Below, piece after piece: positions 1 to 9,726 of a stretch of 64,000 nt of DNA. Both the position numbers and the translations under genes were made by a program. The notes beneath the pieces were generated by a model. That model did no database searches. It was given only the letters and a program-made list of their open reading frames with translations, and was not told the DNA's origin. Origin of the DNA: Hevea brasiliensis (lineage: Eukaryota; Streptophyta; Magnoliopsida; Malpighiales; Euphorbiaceae). Every line of letters begins with the position of its first letter. The stretch's first letter is position 1. The stretch is from positions 69,517,760 through 69,581,759 of the forward strand of contig NC_079499.1 of assembly GCF_030052815.1 (NCBI RefSeq), written 5' to 3'.

Positions 1-76
1 ACACTTTCTTACTGGCAATGGAAACACTTTCCTGTTGGTAATGGAAACACTTTCCTATTGGCAGTGGAGACACTTT
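1..76. repeat. 24-bp tandem repeat at the zinc-knuckle start of gag
   Basis: The unit, close to GGCAATGGAAACACTTTCCT, occurs three times in a row with a 24-base period and a few substitutions. On the minus strand the unit encodes the start of the gag zinc knuckle (GKCFHC-like), so this looks like local triplication of that piece. Confidence 0.6.
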
Positions 77-833
77 CCTTTACCTTTATCAGCTTTAGTC
101 TTCCTTTTCTGTTTAGCTATTTTCTTGGAAGGACCAGGAATCTGAGGTTTTTTTTTTTTTTCCTTATTGCCTTTCTTCTTGTTGGACTTTCCATCAGAAG
201 AAGATGCAACCAAAGCTACCTCTTTTCCTTTATTGCTGGCATATTCTTTTGGGCAATAACCAGATGTTGAGTAATTCAGCTAAGGTGCATTCTGTTTAGT
301 CATATGGAAATTTGTCACAAAATTCCCAAAAGACTCAGAAGGATGAAGGATCAAATCCGTTTGTAGTTGGAAATCCATGTTGAAGTCAAGATGTTCCAAC
401 CGCTCAATCACCGAATCATCTTGTGGACATGATCCCCAACATTACATCCCTCGGACATCCTCATACGGAATAACTGTTTAGATATCTCATACCTAGCATT
501 CGTGCTCACCATACAACTCTTGTAGGTGAAGGAGGATCTCACTAGCACTCTGCATGTTCTCATGTTGCTTCAGAACTCATTACTCATGGAAGCAAGCATG
601 TAACACTTAGCTCTCATATCATGCTCCTTCCACTTGTCCAAAGTATCATGTTCCTCTTGTGTGGCCTCCGGAGGTAAGGGACCAGAACATTTGAATATAG
701 AACATATCCTATATGTTCAAGGTTCAGACAAGTTTCAAATTTCTTAGCCAATCGCATGATTAGGTCACTCACAACTGTTGTGATCAAGTATGCTTGCAAG
801 GATATTGGATGGTGGTGGTTGTTTTGTGCTCAT
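1..833 (-). pseudogene. copia gag polyprotein relic
   Basis: The likely start is the ATG at 833-831, followed by a short Lys/Gln/Pro-rich N-terminus. Across several frames the minus strand then shows copia-gag (UBN2-like) text: an acidic stretch with the shape EEHDTLDKWKEHD, then the hallmark CYMLASMSNEL, then HLQELYGE. Further on comes a Lys-rich linker (minus strand of about 70-230) and the start of a zinc knuckle at the window edge. Frame changes and stops interrupt it, for example near 790 and 660, so it is a relic. The assignment rests on recognised family motifs, not on a full alignment. Confidence 0.75.
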
Positions 834-2593
834 TTTTATCGGAAAATTAATCAGAAAATAACCAGATTAATTAGTAAATGTATCATGTAATTAACCAAAA
901 TGATTATGGTCTTTTAATCAAATTGGTCCTCCCACTAACTTAACGAATCCTACACTTCCAAAGTAGAAAACGGAAATCCTAGTTGGATGGATTTCTAGTG
1001 GGTGATTGAATTCTTATAATTCTATTGATCATCCTCAGGTACATCCATTATTGGAATTACAATAAACTATAAGTGAGCAACTCCTTGCCCATCACATCTC
1101 ATGTGAGGTTCAATCCTTTTACTAGCCCCTAATTCTCAAAATCTCAGGTACATCCAATATTGACTTATCTTGCATTAGTTAAGTTGATCCCATTGAGCGA
1201 TAATTATGCAAATAATTTTAATGTCCTCAGGTACATCCAATATTGGCCACCAAACCATTTACATATTTACAACATCTCATGCTTAACAATTATTCTTAAG
1301 AAAATCTCTTAAATTAATTGCATCTCATGCAACTATTTAAAATTTCTTAAAATAATTGCCCCAATGGAGGGCTTATGTTATAATTACTTTAATTATAGCA
1401 TTTCCAACTTAATCATTTGTTTGGAAGATTTTATAGCCATCCTAATTACTATTAAGGTCTCACTTTGCACATTATCCATTTAGCATGCATATATCATATA
1501 ATTGCATACATTCCCATACATCTCATGCATTCATGGATAAGCGAAATATGGTATGATCATGGACTTTCTAAGGGATTCAATTCGAGCCACCAAGAATTGA
1601 ATCAGGGCATTCCTAGGTGCATTTCATTCATTCATTTTACAAGAGTTGCTGAAGGAGTACATAATCAACACTTGATATTGAATTCCTCCCACTGGTCCCA
1701 CCAATGCTCTTGACCTCCTTGAACTTCTTGCAATCCAATATTACATAGTAATCCTTGGCATACCAAGGCGAATTTACAAGAACTTAAATAAATGAAATTA
1801 CAACCCAAAAATATTACAAACTTAATAATACATGCCCAAAATAAATTAAAATAAATTAATTAATTTACAATCCCAAAGAAACATAAAAGAAATAAATCCA
1901 ATCACATTGGTCTTTTATAGTCCATGATCATCCATCATGCATATCCCTATTTAACAATTAAATAAAACATACATTCTTAAATTAAATTGAATATCTCATA
2001 TTCAACTTAAAATTCCAGATTTGAATATGATTCAAATAAATTTAAAAATTCAGATTTGAGTCTCATTCAAACAAATTTAAAAATTCAGATTTAAATCACA
2101 TTCAAACAACTTCAAAAATTCAGATTTGAATCACATTCAAACATTTTTTAAAAAATCAGATTTGAATCACATTCAAATATTTTTTAAAAAATCAGATCTG
2201 AATTTTATTGAATCAATTTTAAAAAATCAGATTTAAATATGATTCAAACAACCTTAAAAATTCAGATTTGAATCACATTCAAATAACTTTTAAAATTCAG
2301 ATTTGAATCACATTCAAACATTTTTAAAATTCTGATTTGAATCATAATTTTATTGGGTGTTTAAAACAACTAATTAAACAATTTAATTAGTGAATGAATT
2401 GGCCTTATATCATAATTCAATTGCAGTATTAAAAGCCTAACCTTTAATCACCCATGGAAACATTGTTGCGCCACCAATGGTGGCTTCTCCATGTGACGCC
2501 ACATCTCATGATCCAACTAGCAATGAATCTCTTGATCTCATGATCAAACACACAATTAAATTATATAATCAACAATCTAAATGGCAAATATAG
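834..2593 (-). other. copia 5' leader, AT-rich, no gene
   Basis: This is the stretch between the primer-binding site and the gag start. It is AT-rich and has no sustained coding frame on either strand. It includes recurrent phrases such as 'aggtacatccaatattgg' (near 1035, 1145, 1230) and a tandem array at about 2010-2345. The ORFs that can be drawn through it are short and resemble nothing. Confidence 0.6.
2010..2345. repeat. imperfect tandem array in the copia leader
   Basis: A unit of roughly 35-45 bases with core CAGATTTGAATCACATTCAA is repeated about eight times with small indels and substitutions, mostly separated by runs such as AACTTTTAAAAATT. Confidence 0.8.
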
Positions 2594-2606
2594 TGGCTCG
2601 ATACCA
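2594..2606 (-). promoter_or_regulatory. primer-binding site, initiator tRNA-Met type
   Basis: On the minus strand this reads TGGTATCGAGCCA, two bases after the LTR 3' end. It matches the common plant site TGGTATCAGAGC except for one missing A. It primes minus-strand cDNA synthesis and fixes the orientation of the element. Confidence 0.8.
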
Positions 2607-2608
2607 AT

Positions 2609-4685
2609 TGAAGGCAGGCGTGAAAAACACAAGATTATACCATTGAATTCAAAAATTTTCACCTAGGGTCACATGCACCATGCAAGATTTATTTTTATCT
2701 ATTTGATTTCAATGATAAACAACATATTAAAACTCTTTTAATATGTTTTTGGATCTGTATTTGCCATTTAAGATTTTAAAATTAATCATATTAATTTTAG
2801 AACCCTAGATTAAATCATGAACGATTACACTAACCTCTTGATGTTGCGCTTTGAGATTCGTCTTCAGGACACCAGATGTTGTCCCTCTAGCTTGTCCACA
2901 CCAAGAACACCTATGGCAGCCCTTGAACAGCTTCTAAAGCCTTTTCTATTAATTAGAAATTCAAGTTCTGCCTTTTAAGAGATTAGAGATGCAAACAGGA
3001 CACTAGAAACAATTTCTAGTGTTCTTAATTCAAGAGATTGATGGCTAATCTCTTTGAATTGATGAGAGATGAAGAGAAATAGCTGGAGAGGCTAAAAGTG
3101 GCGTGACATATGAGAGGAGAGGCTGCTGGTTATGTTTTCTTTTCATAACCACACTTAAATAGCTAGGTTAACACATTAAACCCTAGCCACATGTCACCTT
3201 TTGATTAGCTCTAGGTTTAAGTGACCCAATCACATTGTGCCAAGTGTCAAACCTATATTTAATCTTGATTTTAATCATCTTACATGATTAAAAATATTTG
3301 CAAGCTTATGTGTTAAGCCATGTGTCTCCATCTCATGGTGCCACGTGTCTCTCTGTGAATTTACCAAAATGCACCTTTGTATTAATTTTGAGTTCTTAAC
3401 CCAAAATAATTATTTTCTTCTTCTAATTAATTTATATCAAATATAAATTAATTAATTAATCTCTATTAATTAATTTCTCATCAATTAAATTCATATTTAA
3501 ACACTTTAAATATAAATTTAATTTATACTACACATCCAATAATCTAGATTTGGTTTCAAGTCATGCTAGGGACTTTGCAATTTTATTGCAAACCAAATCT
3601 ATTTAATTAATCAATTAAACTCTTTAATTAATTAATTAAATCATATTTAAATAGGTGATAACTTGTGTATGTGTGTGACTTACTAGGCTCATCACTAATT
3701 GACAATGAGACATGATATCAACTCTTAATATCATCAGAACTCTTTCTTACCATAAATGATTTCTCTAAATCATTTTATGAACCTCATAGACCATGGTTAA
3801 CACCTAGCATAGCATGCCATGGCCACCCAATTAGTAATAAGATTTACCTTAAATGAACCTATAATCATATGTTACCATGCACTAGAATCTCTCATTACAA
3901 AATCCCAACTCAAATTGGAGTCATGGTTTATGTCAAACTCCATTTGCTATGAATATTATGTTCTCTTTTAATTCCAGTTCTTGATTAAAAGATTTTTCTC
4001 ATCGAAACTCTTTTACGAATAAATCTATCTGTCTGGCAGAACTTGAAACATTAAGAACAATTAAATGAACATAGGATTTTATCTCTATTTACTTAGAGCA
4101 GATTCCATCTTGATCAACACCTACCTCCATATATAACTAGTAGGAGCCAACACATGCCCATATACCCATACATAGTACAAGTATGAAAGCGATATCAAAC
4201 TCAAACTACCTATATACAAGATAACTGTGCTATCTAGTCTAAAGATTATATGCACTGATATGATTTATGACAAAACATTGACAAGAGTAAACTCCATGTG
4301 CTTGTCATAAGCGTCACTGGTTCGGCCTACTTATCATTTATAAGTGCCTATCATGTTTGTTATATGGCATGAGACTCACCATTCCATCTTATTTATATCT
4401 CATATAAATAACTTGGGAACAAACATGAATACAATCTTTCTGGATAAGTCATGTCCTTATTATGAAGTATCCTCAATTGTGAACCTATTTATGATACTTT
4501 GTGCTAGAAATATTGTCACTCATATTCTTAACAACTTAAGAATAATATTTCTAACAAAATATCAATGGACCTTTTCTATTACACATAAATATATTATGTA
4601 AACGGAAAAGTGGAAATGCCTTTTATTATTAAAAATATGTACAAGATACATACTAAATGATATGCTCTAGGGCATACTACTAACA
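2609..4685 (-). repeat. copia 5' LTR, about 2.08 kb
   Basis: On the minus strand the LTR starts TGTTAGTAGTATGCCCTAGA at 4685 and ends CGCCTGCCTTCA at 2609, directly before the primer-binding site. The TG...CA ends are intact. A TATA-like stretch (CTATTTAAG, minus strand of 3154-3162) could be the promoter, though this is only a guess. Parts around 2890-3950 are clearly similar to 63030-64000 at the other end of the window. Confidence 0.8.
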
Positions 4686-5074
4686 CCTTCTTTGTATGAC
4701 CAATGGAGCTTGTAATCCATTTTCTATATATAGACAAAGGGCTGATTTTGAATAGGAAAAAGAGTGGATCTGCAGGGTCCCAAATGAATTGGCTTATTCA
4801 AAAAAAGCTTTATTCTTTGGAAGATCTACCTCGTATCTAGTATCCAGAGCTAGCTGGTTCTCCCCCAAAAGTATTGAGGTGCAGTAGTTGACTAGACATC
4901 TAACAGTAAAGCACTATTTTGATGCGAGTCACGAGAGTGATAACAAATGAAAGCAAACTCTAAATACTGGATATAACCTCAAATAACAGGGGGTTAAGGT
5001 TGGCTAGTAAGATGATGGGGGATAAGCTTCATTGTCGAGAGGATTCTTCCAATATATAAAATAATAATTCCAAT
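4686..5074. other. unclassified spacer between two retrotransposons
   Basis: About 390 bases between the copia LTR and the Tat-type element. I see no ORF, terminal repeat or RNA gene in it. It is the left flank of the target site used by the Tat element; the right flank resumes at 41781. Confidence 0.5.
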
Positions 5075-5079
5075 AGTGT
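5075..5079. repeat. TSD, left copy (AGTGT) of the Tat-type element
   Basis: AGTGT directly precedes the left LTR and recurs at 41776-41780 directly after the right LTR. Confidence 0.9.
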
Positions 5080-5659
5080 TGTCGACACCATATTTTGGCC
5101 GATCCCCTAAATCAATAGACTTTGAAATCAAACCAACATTAAGTCTCCATGTGCTCACTTCATTACTGATCTCTCTTCAAAGAGATCAAACTAATGCCAA
5201 GTCTCCACATCGTTCAATTCATTACCGATCTCTCAAACCAATTATCAAGTCTCCTTGCCAATTAATCACATTTCCGATCTCTCGTCAAAAGAAATCAAAC
5301 CAACATTAGGTCTTCGTGCCATCCAGTCTTATTTTCGATCTCCCTTTTATAAATATTGTGGATAATTGTTTAATAAAGTTAAGGTTTCGATCCGGCTTAA
5401 TGGTGCTTTCGATCTTAAGTGTTCAAATCAGGTATCCAATTTTAATAATCTTAAGTTCCGTTCGGTGTTTGTTCTCAGCCGATCTCATGCTTATAATTTT
5501 TTTCGACCTCTTATACATAGATTAATAACCGCTTTCAAGTTTGGTGTTCTAATATGTTCAAACAATCAGGCGCTTGTACAAGTTAGATACTTTCTGATCT
5601 CATCAAGTCATTGAACAAAAGAGACAATTTCATTTCATTTCAAAGTAAAAAAGTACAAG

Positions 5660-7488
5660 TCATTCGGCTGGAGGATCACCCGCAACCTGTTTAACATTTC
5701 GCTCACCCTCTCTATCTCCCTCAGCCTCCTCCTTGCTCTCCTCTTCATCTTGGGGAGCCAGGTCCACCATCCAGGAAAAGTCCTCCTCAGGATAACGTTT
5801 CTTAAGCTCGGCCAAAAGGTCCCCATGGGCGTTCACGTAAGCACCAGCCTCCCTTGTCACTGCCTCTTCTTCTTTAGCTCTAAGTTCTTCGGTGAGGCGA
5901 GCGACATCAGCAGCTCGGAGCGCCCGAGCTTCTTCAAGATCATGAGCCTGCTCGACCAATTTATCCTCATAGAATTTCATCCACCCCTCAATTTCAGCTA
6001 TATACTCTCTGGCAGATGAAAGTTAGGCTCGGGCGAAAGCTGCATCCTGGCCCGCCTTCTGGATCTCCTGCCTCAAATGATGAGCCTTTTCCCTGATGAT
6101 GTGCTGGTTCACCAAGCTCTCCACACTCAAGCTCATCGTCTGGGCCAGGAGATCATCGATGTTGCCCTGGGTCAGCCTATGCCGATCTTCCTGGAGACAT
6201 ATGGAACCTCCCAGAACCTTTTCCAAGCTCGGATTCTCCCGTACAGATCGGTTCTTCTCCAAGGAATGAATGAGGAACTGGGCGCCGTGGGAAAGGGTCC
6301 TTGTAGTAGGTTGGGAAGGACCACCTTCCGCACTCGAAGGAGCAGGTGGGGGCGGTGGCTCTTTTTATCGAGGAAGAGATCGGACTACTTCTATTTCAGG
6401 GATCGGTGGTCCCGAGGGTCGGGATGAGCCTCCCCGCACCTCTTCTGAATCATGCCTTGGCGTCTGTGAGGCCTCGGTGCACTTCATCTCCTGCACCTTC
6501 TTGGAGACCTCCCTCTTGCGCTTTCGGCTCTCTTTAGAAGCCTCGCTGCCCGCCATACCTGCACAAAGAAAAGTCAGTGAGTTCGCTAAGGCCCAGAGAT
6601 CAGAGATATAGAAAGTACCGAGGCTGAGGTCAGAGAGCTGAAGCCCGCATTCTTCGCTGGTAACCAGTCGCATCATCCAGTGGTGCAGTTCGGCCATCAC
6701 CGCATCTAAACAGGAGAACTTTTGAGTGGCTGCCTGATCCTTTAGCTCCATGACCATTGCGCCCTCTTCCCTACTCAGGGCGATATGCTTCGAAAGTGAT
6801 GGGCCCAGATGCAGCCAGCTACGTGGGAAACCCTCAAAACCGTTCGGAATCTTGCTCCTCAGAAGAAAGAAGCGATTCTTCCAATTCTTCAGTGAGGAGG
6901 GCAGATCGGTAAAGAGCCCACAATGCGGTTTTGCCTGAAAGAACCAGTACTCATCGTCCTTTCAATGAGTGAGCCTATGTAGCTCAGCGAACATCTTCGC
7001 AGTAGGATTGAGTCCCTTAGCTCGGCAGAGGCCTCTGAAGGCTACCAGGATCCGCCATGAGTTCGGATGTACTTGGGCTATACATACTTGGTGGAATTTC
7101 ATAATGTCCTTGAAGAAGTCATCAAGAGGAAATCGCAACCTGGCTTTTAATTGCTCTTCATATATCATGATCGCATCATTTTCTTCAAAGAAGTGATCAG
7201 CTCAGAGATCGCCATGGCATCTGATAAGCTCGTATGAGTCGGTCCGAAGGTTGTATTCCTGGCTAATCGACTGCATATTAGTTTCTTGAAGGATTGACGG
7301 CAGCTCATCCACGGGAAGGTTTTCTCTCCCTGAGGAATGCGTTCGTCTTGAGGGTGCCGCTTGACCACGGGCTGAAACGGAGGTCGTAGGAGGTTCAGAT
7401 CGCCCGCTTGGTCCGACCACTCATCTGATGACCACGAGACATGGACGGAAGGGGGGCTCGCCGCTCTCTGACCCTCGGCGCCTCTCAT
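5660..7488 (-). pseudogene. antisense LTR gene, Transposase_28-like (putative gypsy type transposon), left copy
   Basis: Minus-strand coding relic from ATG 7488 to the stop at 5660 (C-terminus ending GDPPAE). An N-terminal Ser/Pro/Arg-rich part is followed by FPLDDFFKDIMKFHQVC, PNSWRILVAFRGLCRAKGLNP and, near 6930-6880, GLFTDLPSSLKNWK. This order is typical of plant 'putative gypsy type transposon' proteins (Pfam Transposase_28), whose function I do not know. The C-terminal third is charged and coiled-coil-like (EEARALRAADVARLTEEL). A possible 60-bp GT-AG intron lies at 6559-6618. Breaks: a 7-base deletion near 7424 relative to the right copy, TGA at 7204-7202 where the right copy has CGA, and a stop at 6964-6962. 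The TATA box at 7643-7651 suggests separate transcription. Confidence 0.7.
6559..6618 (-). other. candidate intron in the antisense LTR gene
   Basis: Minus strand GTACTTTCTATATC...TTTCTTTGTGCAG: GT donor at 6618, a pyrimidine-rich stretch and AG acceptor at 6559. A new Met (MAGSEASKESRKRKRE) follows immediately. The right LTR has the same stretch near 26180-26240. At 60 bases it is short for a plant intron, and it can also be read through in frame, so this is only a candidate. Confidence 0.3.
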
Positions 7489-7642
7489 TTTTAAAGAAAA
7501 GAGAGAATTTTAACTAAGAGAAAGATCAAAACCCTTACCGAAGTGTGATCGATGTCGGAAGAACTTGAAGAAACAAGAGAATTTCGAAATCGCTCACGAG
7601 GTGCTGAAAATGACATAGGGGAGCAACTGGCTGACCCTTCCC

Positions 7643-7651
7643 CTATTTATA
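7643..7651 (-). promoter_or_regulatory. TATA box of the antisense LTR gene
   Basis: The minus strand reads GGGTATAAATAGGGG, a near-ideal plant TATA box, about 155 bases upstream of the ATG at 7488 on the same strand. In the right LTR the corresponding box (27272-27280) reads CATAAATAG, a single T-to-C change. Confidence 0.6.
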
Positions 7652-7924
7652 CCCGTCTGAGCATTCAATGCTCACAGTATCCCAAGCAACACATCGGTTA
7701 GCAAAATTCACTAGCTTTTCTGACATGTTGCAAGAACATTGCTTGTCAAAGGGTACCGGCAAGGCGATCACATAGGAGATTGGTAAAATTCACTCTGGTA
7801 TCCCCTCCCTAGTTATAAGGTATCAATGGGTTAAGAGAAGCCTTGTTCGGGTTCTCAGCGTCTTCGGATGCCAAAACCCTTAGTCTAAGGTTCTTACGAT
7901 GTACGATCATGATTAAATTTTAAG

Positions 7925-8400
7925 AGGTCAGGGGAGAATTCTTACCCGATCCTCATTCAAACAAAAGAGATCGGGGGAGAGTTCTTACCCAATCTTCATT
8001 CAAACAAAAGAGATCGGGGGATAGTTCTTACCCAATCCTCATTTAAACAAAAGAGATCAGAGAAGAGTTCTTATCCGATTCTCAATCAAAATTTTAAATA
8101 CTCAAAGAGATCGGAGGAGAGTTCTTATCCGATTCTCAATCAAAATTTTAAATACTCAAAGAGATCGGAGGAGAGTTCTTATCCGATTCTCTATCAAAAT
8201 TTTAATAAATATGCAGATATCGGAGGAGAGTTCTTATCCGATTCTCAATCAAGATTTTAATAAATATTTAAAGAGATCGGAGGAGAGTTCTTATCCGATT
8301 CTCAATCAAAATTTTAATAAATATGCGGAGATCGGAGGAGAGTTCTTATCCGAGATTCCTCACTCAAACTTTAAACGGATTATCCCTAGAGATCAAGAGA
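7925..8400. repeat. tandem array in the left LTR, about 43-60 bp units
   Basis: Units with the core AGATCGGAGGAGAGTTCTTA followed by TCCGATTCTCAATCAAAATTTTAA are repeated about nine times. Early units are shorter and end CATTCAAACAAA; later ones are longer and end TAAATA. The same array is in the right LTR at about 40800-41300, so it belongs to the family. Confidence 0.9.
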
Positions 8401-8858
8401 GGCTTTTACCCGGATTCTCTTAAATTCAAACTAAAATAACACAACATGTAAAGTAACCCTCTAAACCAAAACCGCTATGCAACACCAACTCACCAAGGGT
8501 CGTCTCATGTACTTATGTATCTAGGTAACCTGAAATAGTGAAAAATCAAATATTCCCTTTTATCAAAGGGATTAGCACCATCATTCTAACCCCCTAACTT
8601 CTGATTTTAATTCATAAAGAGCATAATGTTAAATCTGTTTACCCTTGTAGAGGGACGAGGTGGGGTGCCTAACACCTTCCCCGCCCGTATATGGACCCCG
8701 AACCTAGAATCTCTATTTTTGAAGTGGTTTCTTTTAATTTATCCTTTTTGTACAAATGGTTTCCTTTAATTTCCCTCAAAATTAAAGTAGCGACTCCTCG
8801 CTCTTTCCCACTTCAGTGAGTGTTCGTCCAGGCAACCGCAAAATACCATGCGACAGCT

Positions 8859-8876
8859 TGGCTACTCCACTGGGGA
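8859..8876 (+). promoter_or_regulatory. primer-binding site of the Tat-type element
   Basis: TGGCTACTCCACTGGGGA begins three bases after the LTR end. It resembles the TGGCGACTCC(A/G)CTGGGG site used by Ogre/Tat elements, which is complementary to a tRNA-Arg 3' end; one C/G position differs. Confidence 0.75.
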
Positions 8877-9726
8877 TTTGACCACACCTTAACCCCGGAT
8901 CAGAGGTCCAAAAGCAGATTTAATTTTATGCTCATATAAACTAAAACTGTAGTTAGGTGGGTTTAATTTACAAAATTCAAAAACCTCAATCTATTGATTA
9001 TTGTTATTTTTGCTAACCGTTTTGCTTATCTTGATTGTCTTATTTCCCTATAGCACTCTTTGTCTAAAAAAAAAAGAAAAAACTCCCCCGTACTACGAAG
9101 AGGTAAAGGTGTCCCTTCACGCACTGAGCACTCACACAATGTCCTCACACACTTCAGCCCTATACCCAACCTTTTGGAAAGTAGGAGGGAGTCATGTAGC
9201 GGTACCCATGGGTTTTACCCCATTAGTATCCGTGAAGGCTTTTGCTCAGATTGAAACTCGTTCCATTTATTGTGATATCCGTGGAATTCTCTCGATTAGT
9301 ATCATGGTAACGGAATAAGGCTCTACTGTTTACAGTAGAGGCAATTTTGGAACTTGTGGCTTTTAGAAAAATTAGACCTTGAGCTAAACTATCACGATAG
9401 CTAGAAGACGTAGCAAACTACCTCATAAGATAAAACTATCCAATTAGGTAGCACCTGTCTGGTACTAGGATTCTCCCTGTTATAGGACATAAGGGACATA
9501 CTTGCTCTTACCCTATTCTATTTGTATTTCCTTATGTTCTTATTTTTGAGGGTAATCTTGGGTTATACTGTTAGGAGGATCTGCACATTTTCCTACTTTG
9601 ACAAATGTGTGGGTGTTGCCCTGCCAACAATATAATTCAAAATTACCCGAATTTACCCTGCTAATAAGTTTTCTACTTTGGCATCACAGAATTAAGGGCT
9701 GTAAAAGAATAAGCATCATTTTTAAC
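8877..9726 (+). other. 5' leader of the Tat-type element, no gene
   Basis: About 850 bases between the primer-binding site and the ORF1 ATG. No coding similarity seen. The open frame upstream of 9727 has no ATG and does not resemble the ORF1 family, so I exclude it from ORF1. Confidence 0.55.

Larger units (their letters stand above)
1..4685 (-). mobile_element. Ty1/copia LTR retrotransposon, 5' part, cut by the window edge
   Basis: Read on the minus strand, the order is LTR (4685 down to 2609), a 2-base gap, a primer-binding site, a leader of about 1.75 kb, and a copia-type gag relic that runs off the left edge. Protease, integrase, RT and the 3' LTR would lie outside the window. The gag frame is broken, so this copy is not coding. 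The base just right of the LTR (4686) starts unrelated sequence; the matching TSD cannot be checked because the other end is missing. Confidence 0.85.
5080..8855 (+). repeat. left (5') LTR of the Tat-type element, internally deleted
   Basis: It runs from TGTCGACACC to CCATGCGACA, 3776 bases. Compared with the right LTR it lacks about 2.3 kb (right-LTR bases 27370-29688); the junction is the ATT of 'aagaacatt/gcttgtcaa' near 7740. The missing piece holds the sense TATA box, so this 5' LTR has probably lost its own promoter. It contains an antisense coding unit (5660-7488) and a tandem array (7925-8400). It preserves the uninterrupted site (CAGCG, 7856-7860) of the insertion found in the right LTR. 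Confidence 0.9.

Noticed and set aside
1465..1713. 82-codon ORF in the copia leader
   Set aside because: No similarity, in AT-rich leader sequence opposite to the element's orientation.
4344..4601. 85-codon ORF in the copia LTR
   Set aside because: Antisense to the LTR, AT-driven and without a recognised domain.
5076..5614. Plus-strand ORFs at the start of the Tat LTR
   Set aside because: Low-complexity LTR text with no domain. The right LTR shows no equivalent length conservation.
7925..8400. Possible CRISPR-like array
   Set aside because: Units are tandem without unique spacers, the DNA is a plant LTR, and no cas genes exist.
9598..9726. Open frame extending ORF1 upstream to 9598
   Set aside because: It begins at a TTG, has no ATG before 9727, and its sequence does not resemble ORF1 proteins.
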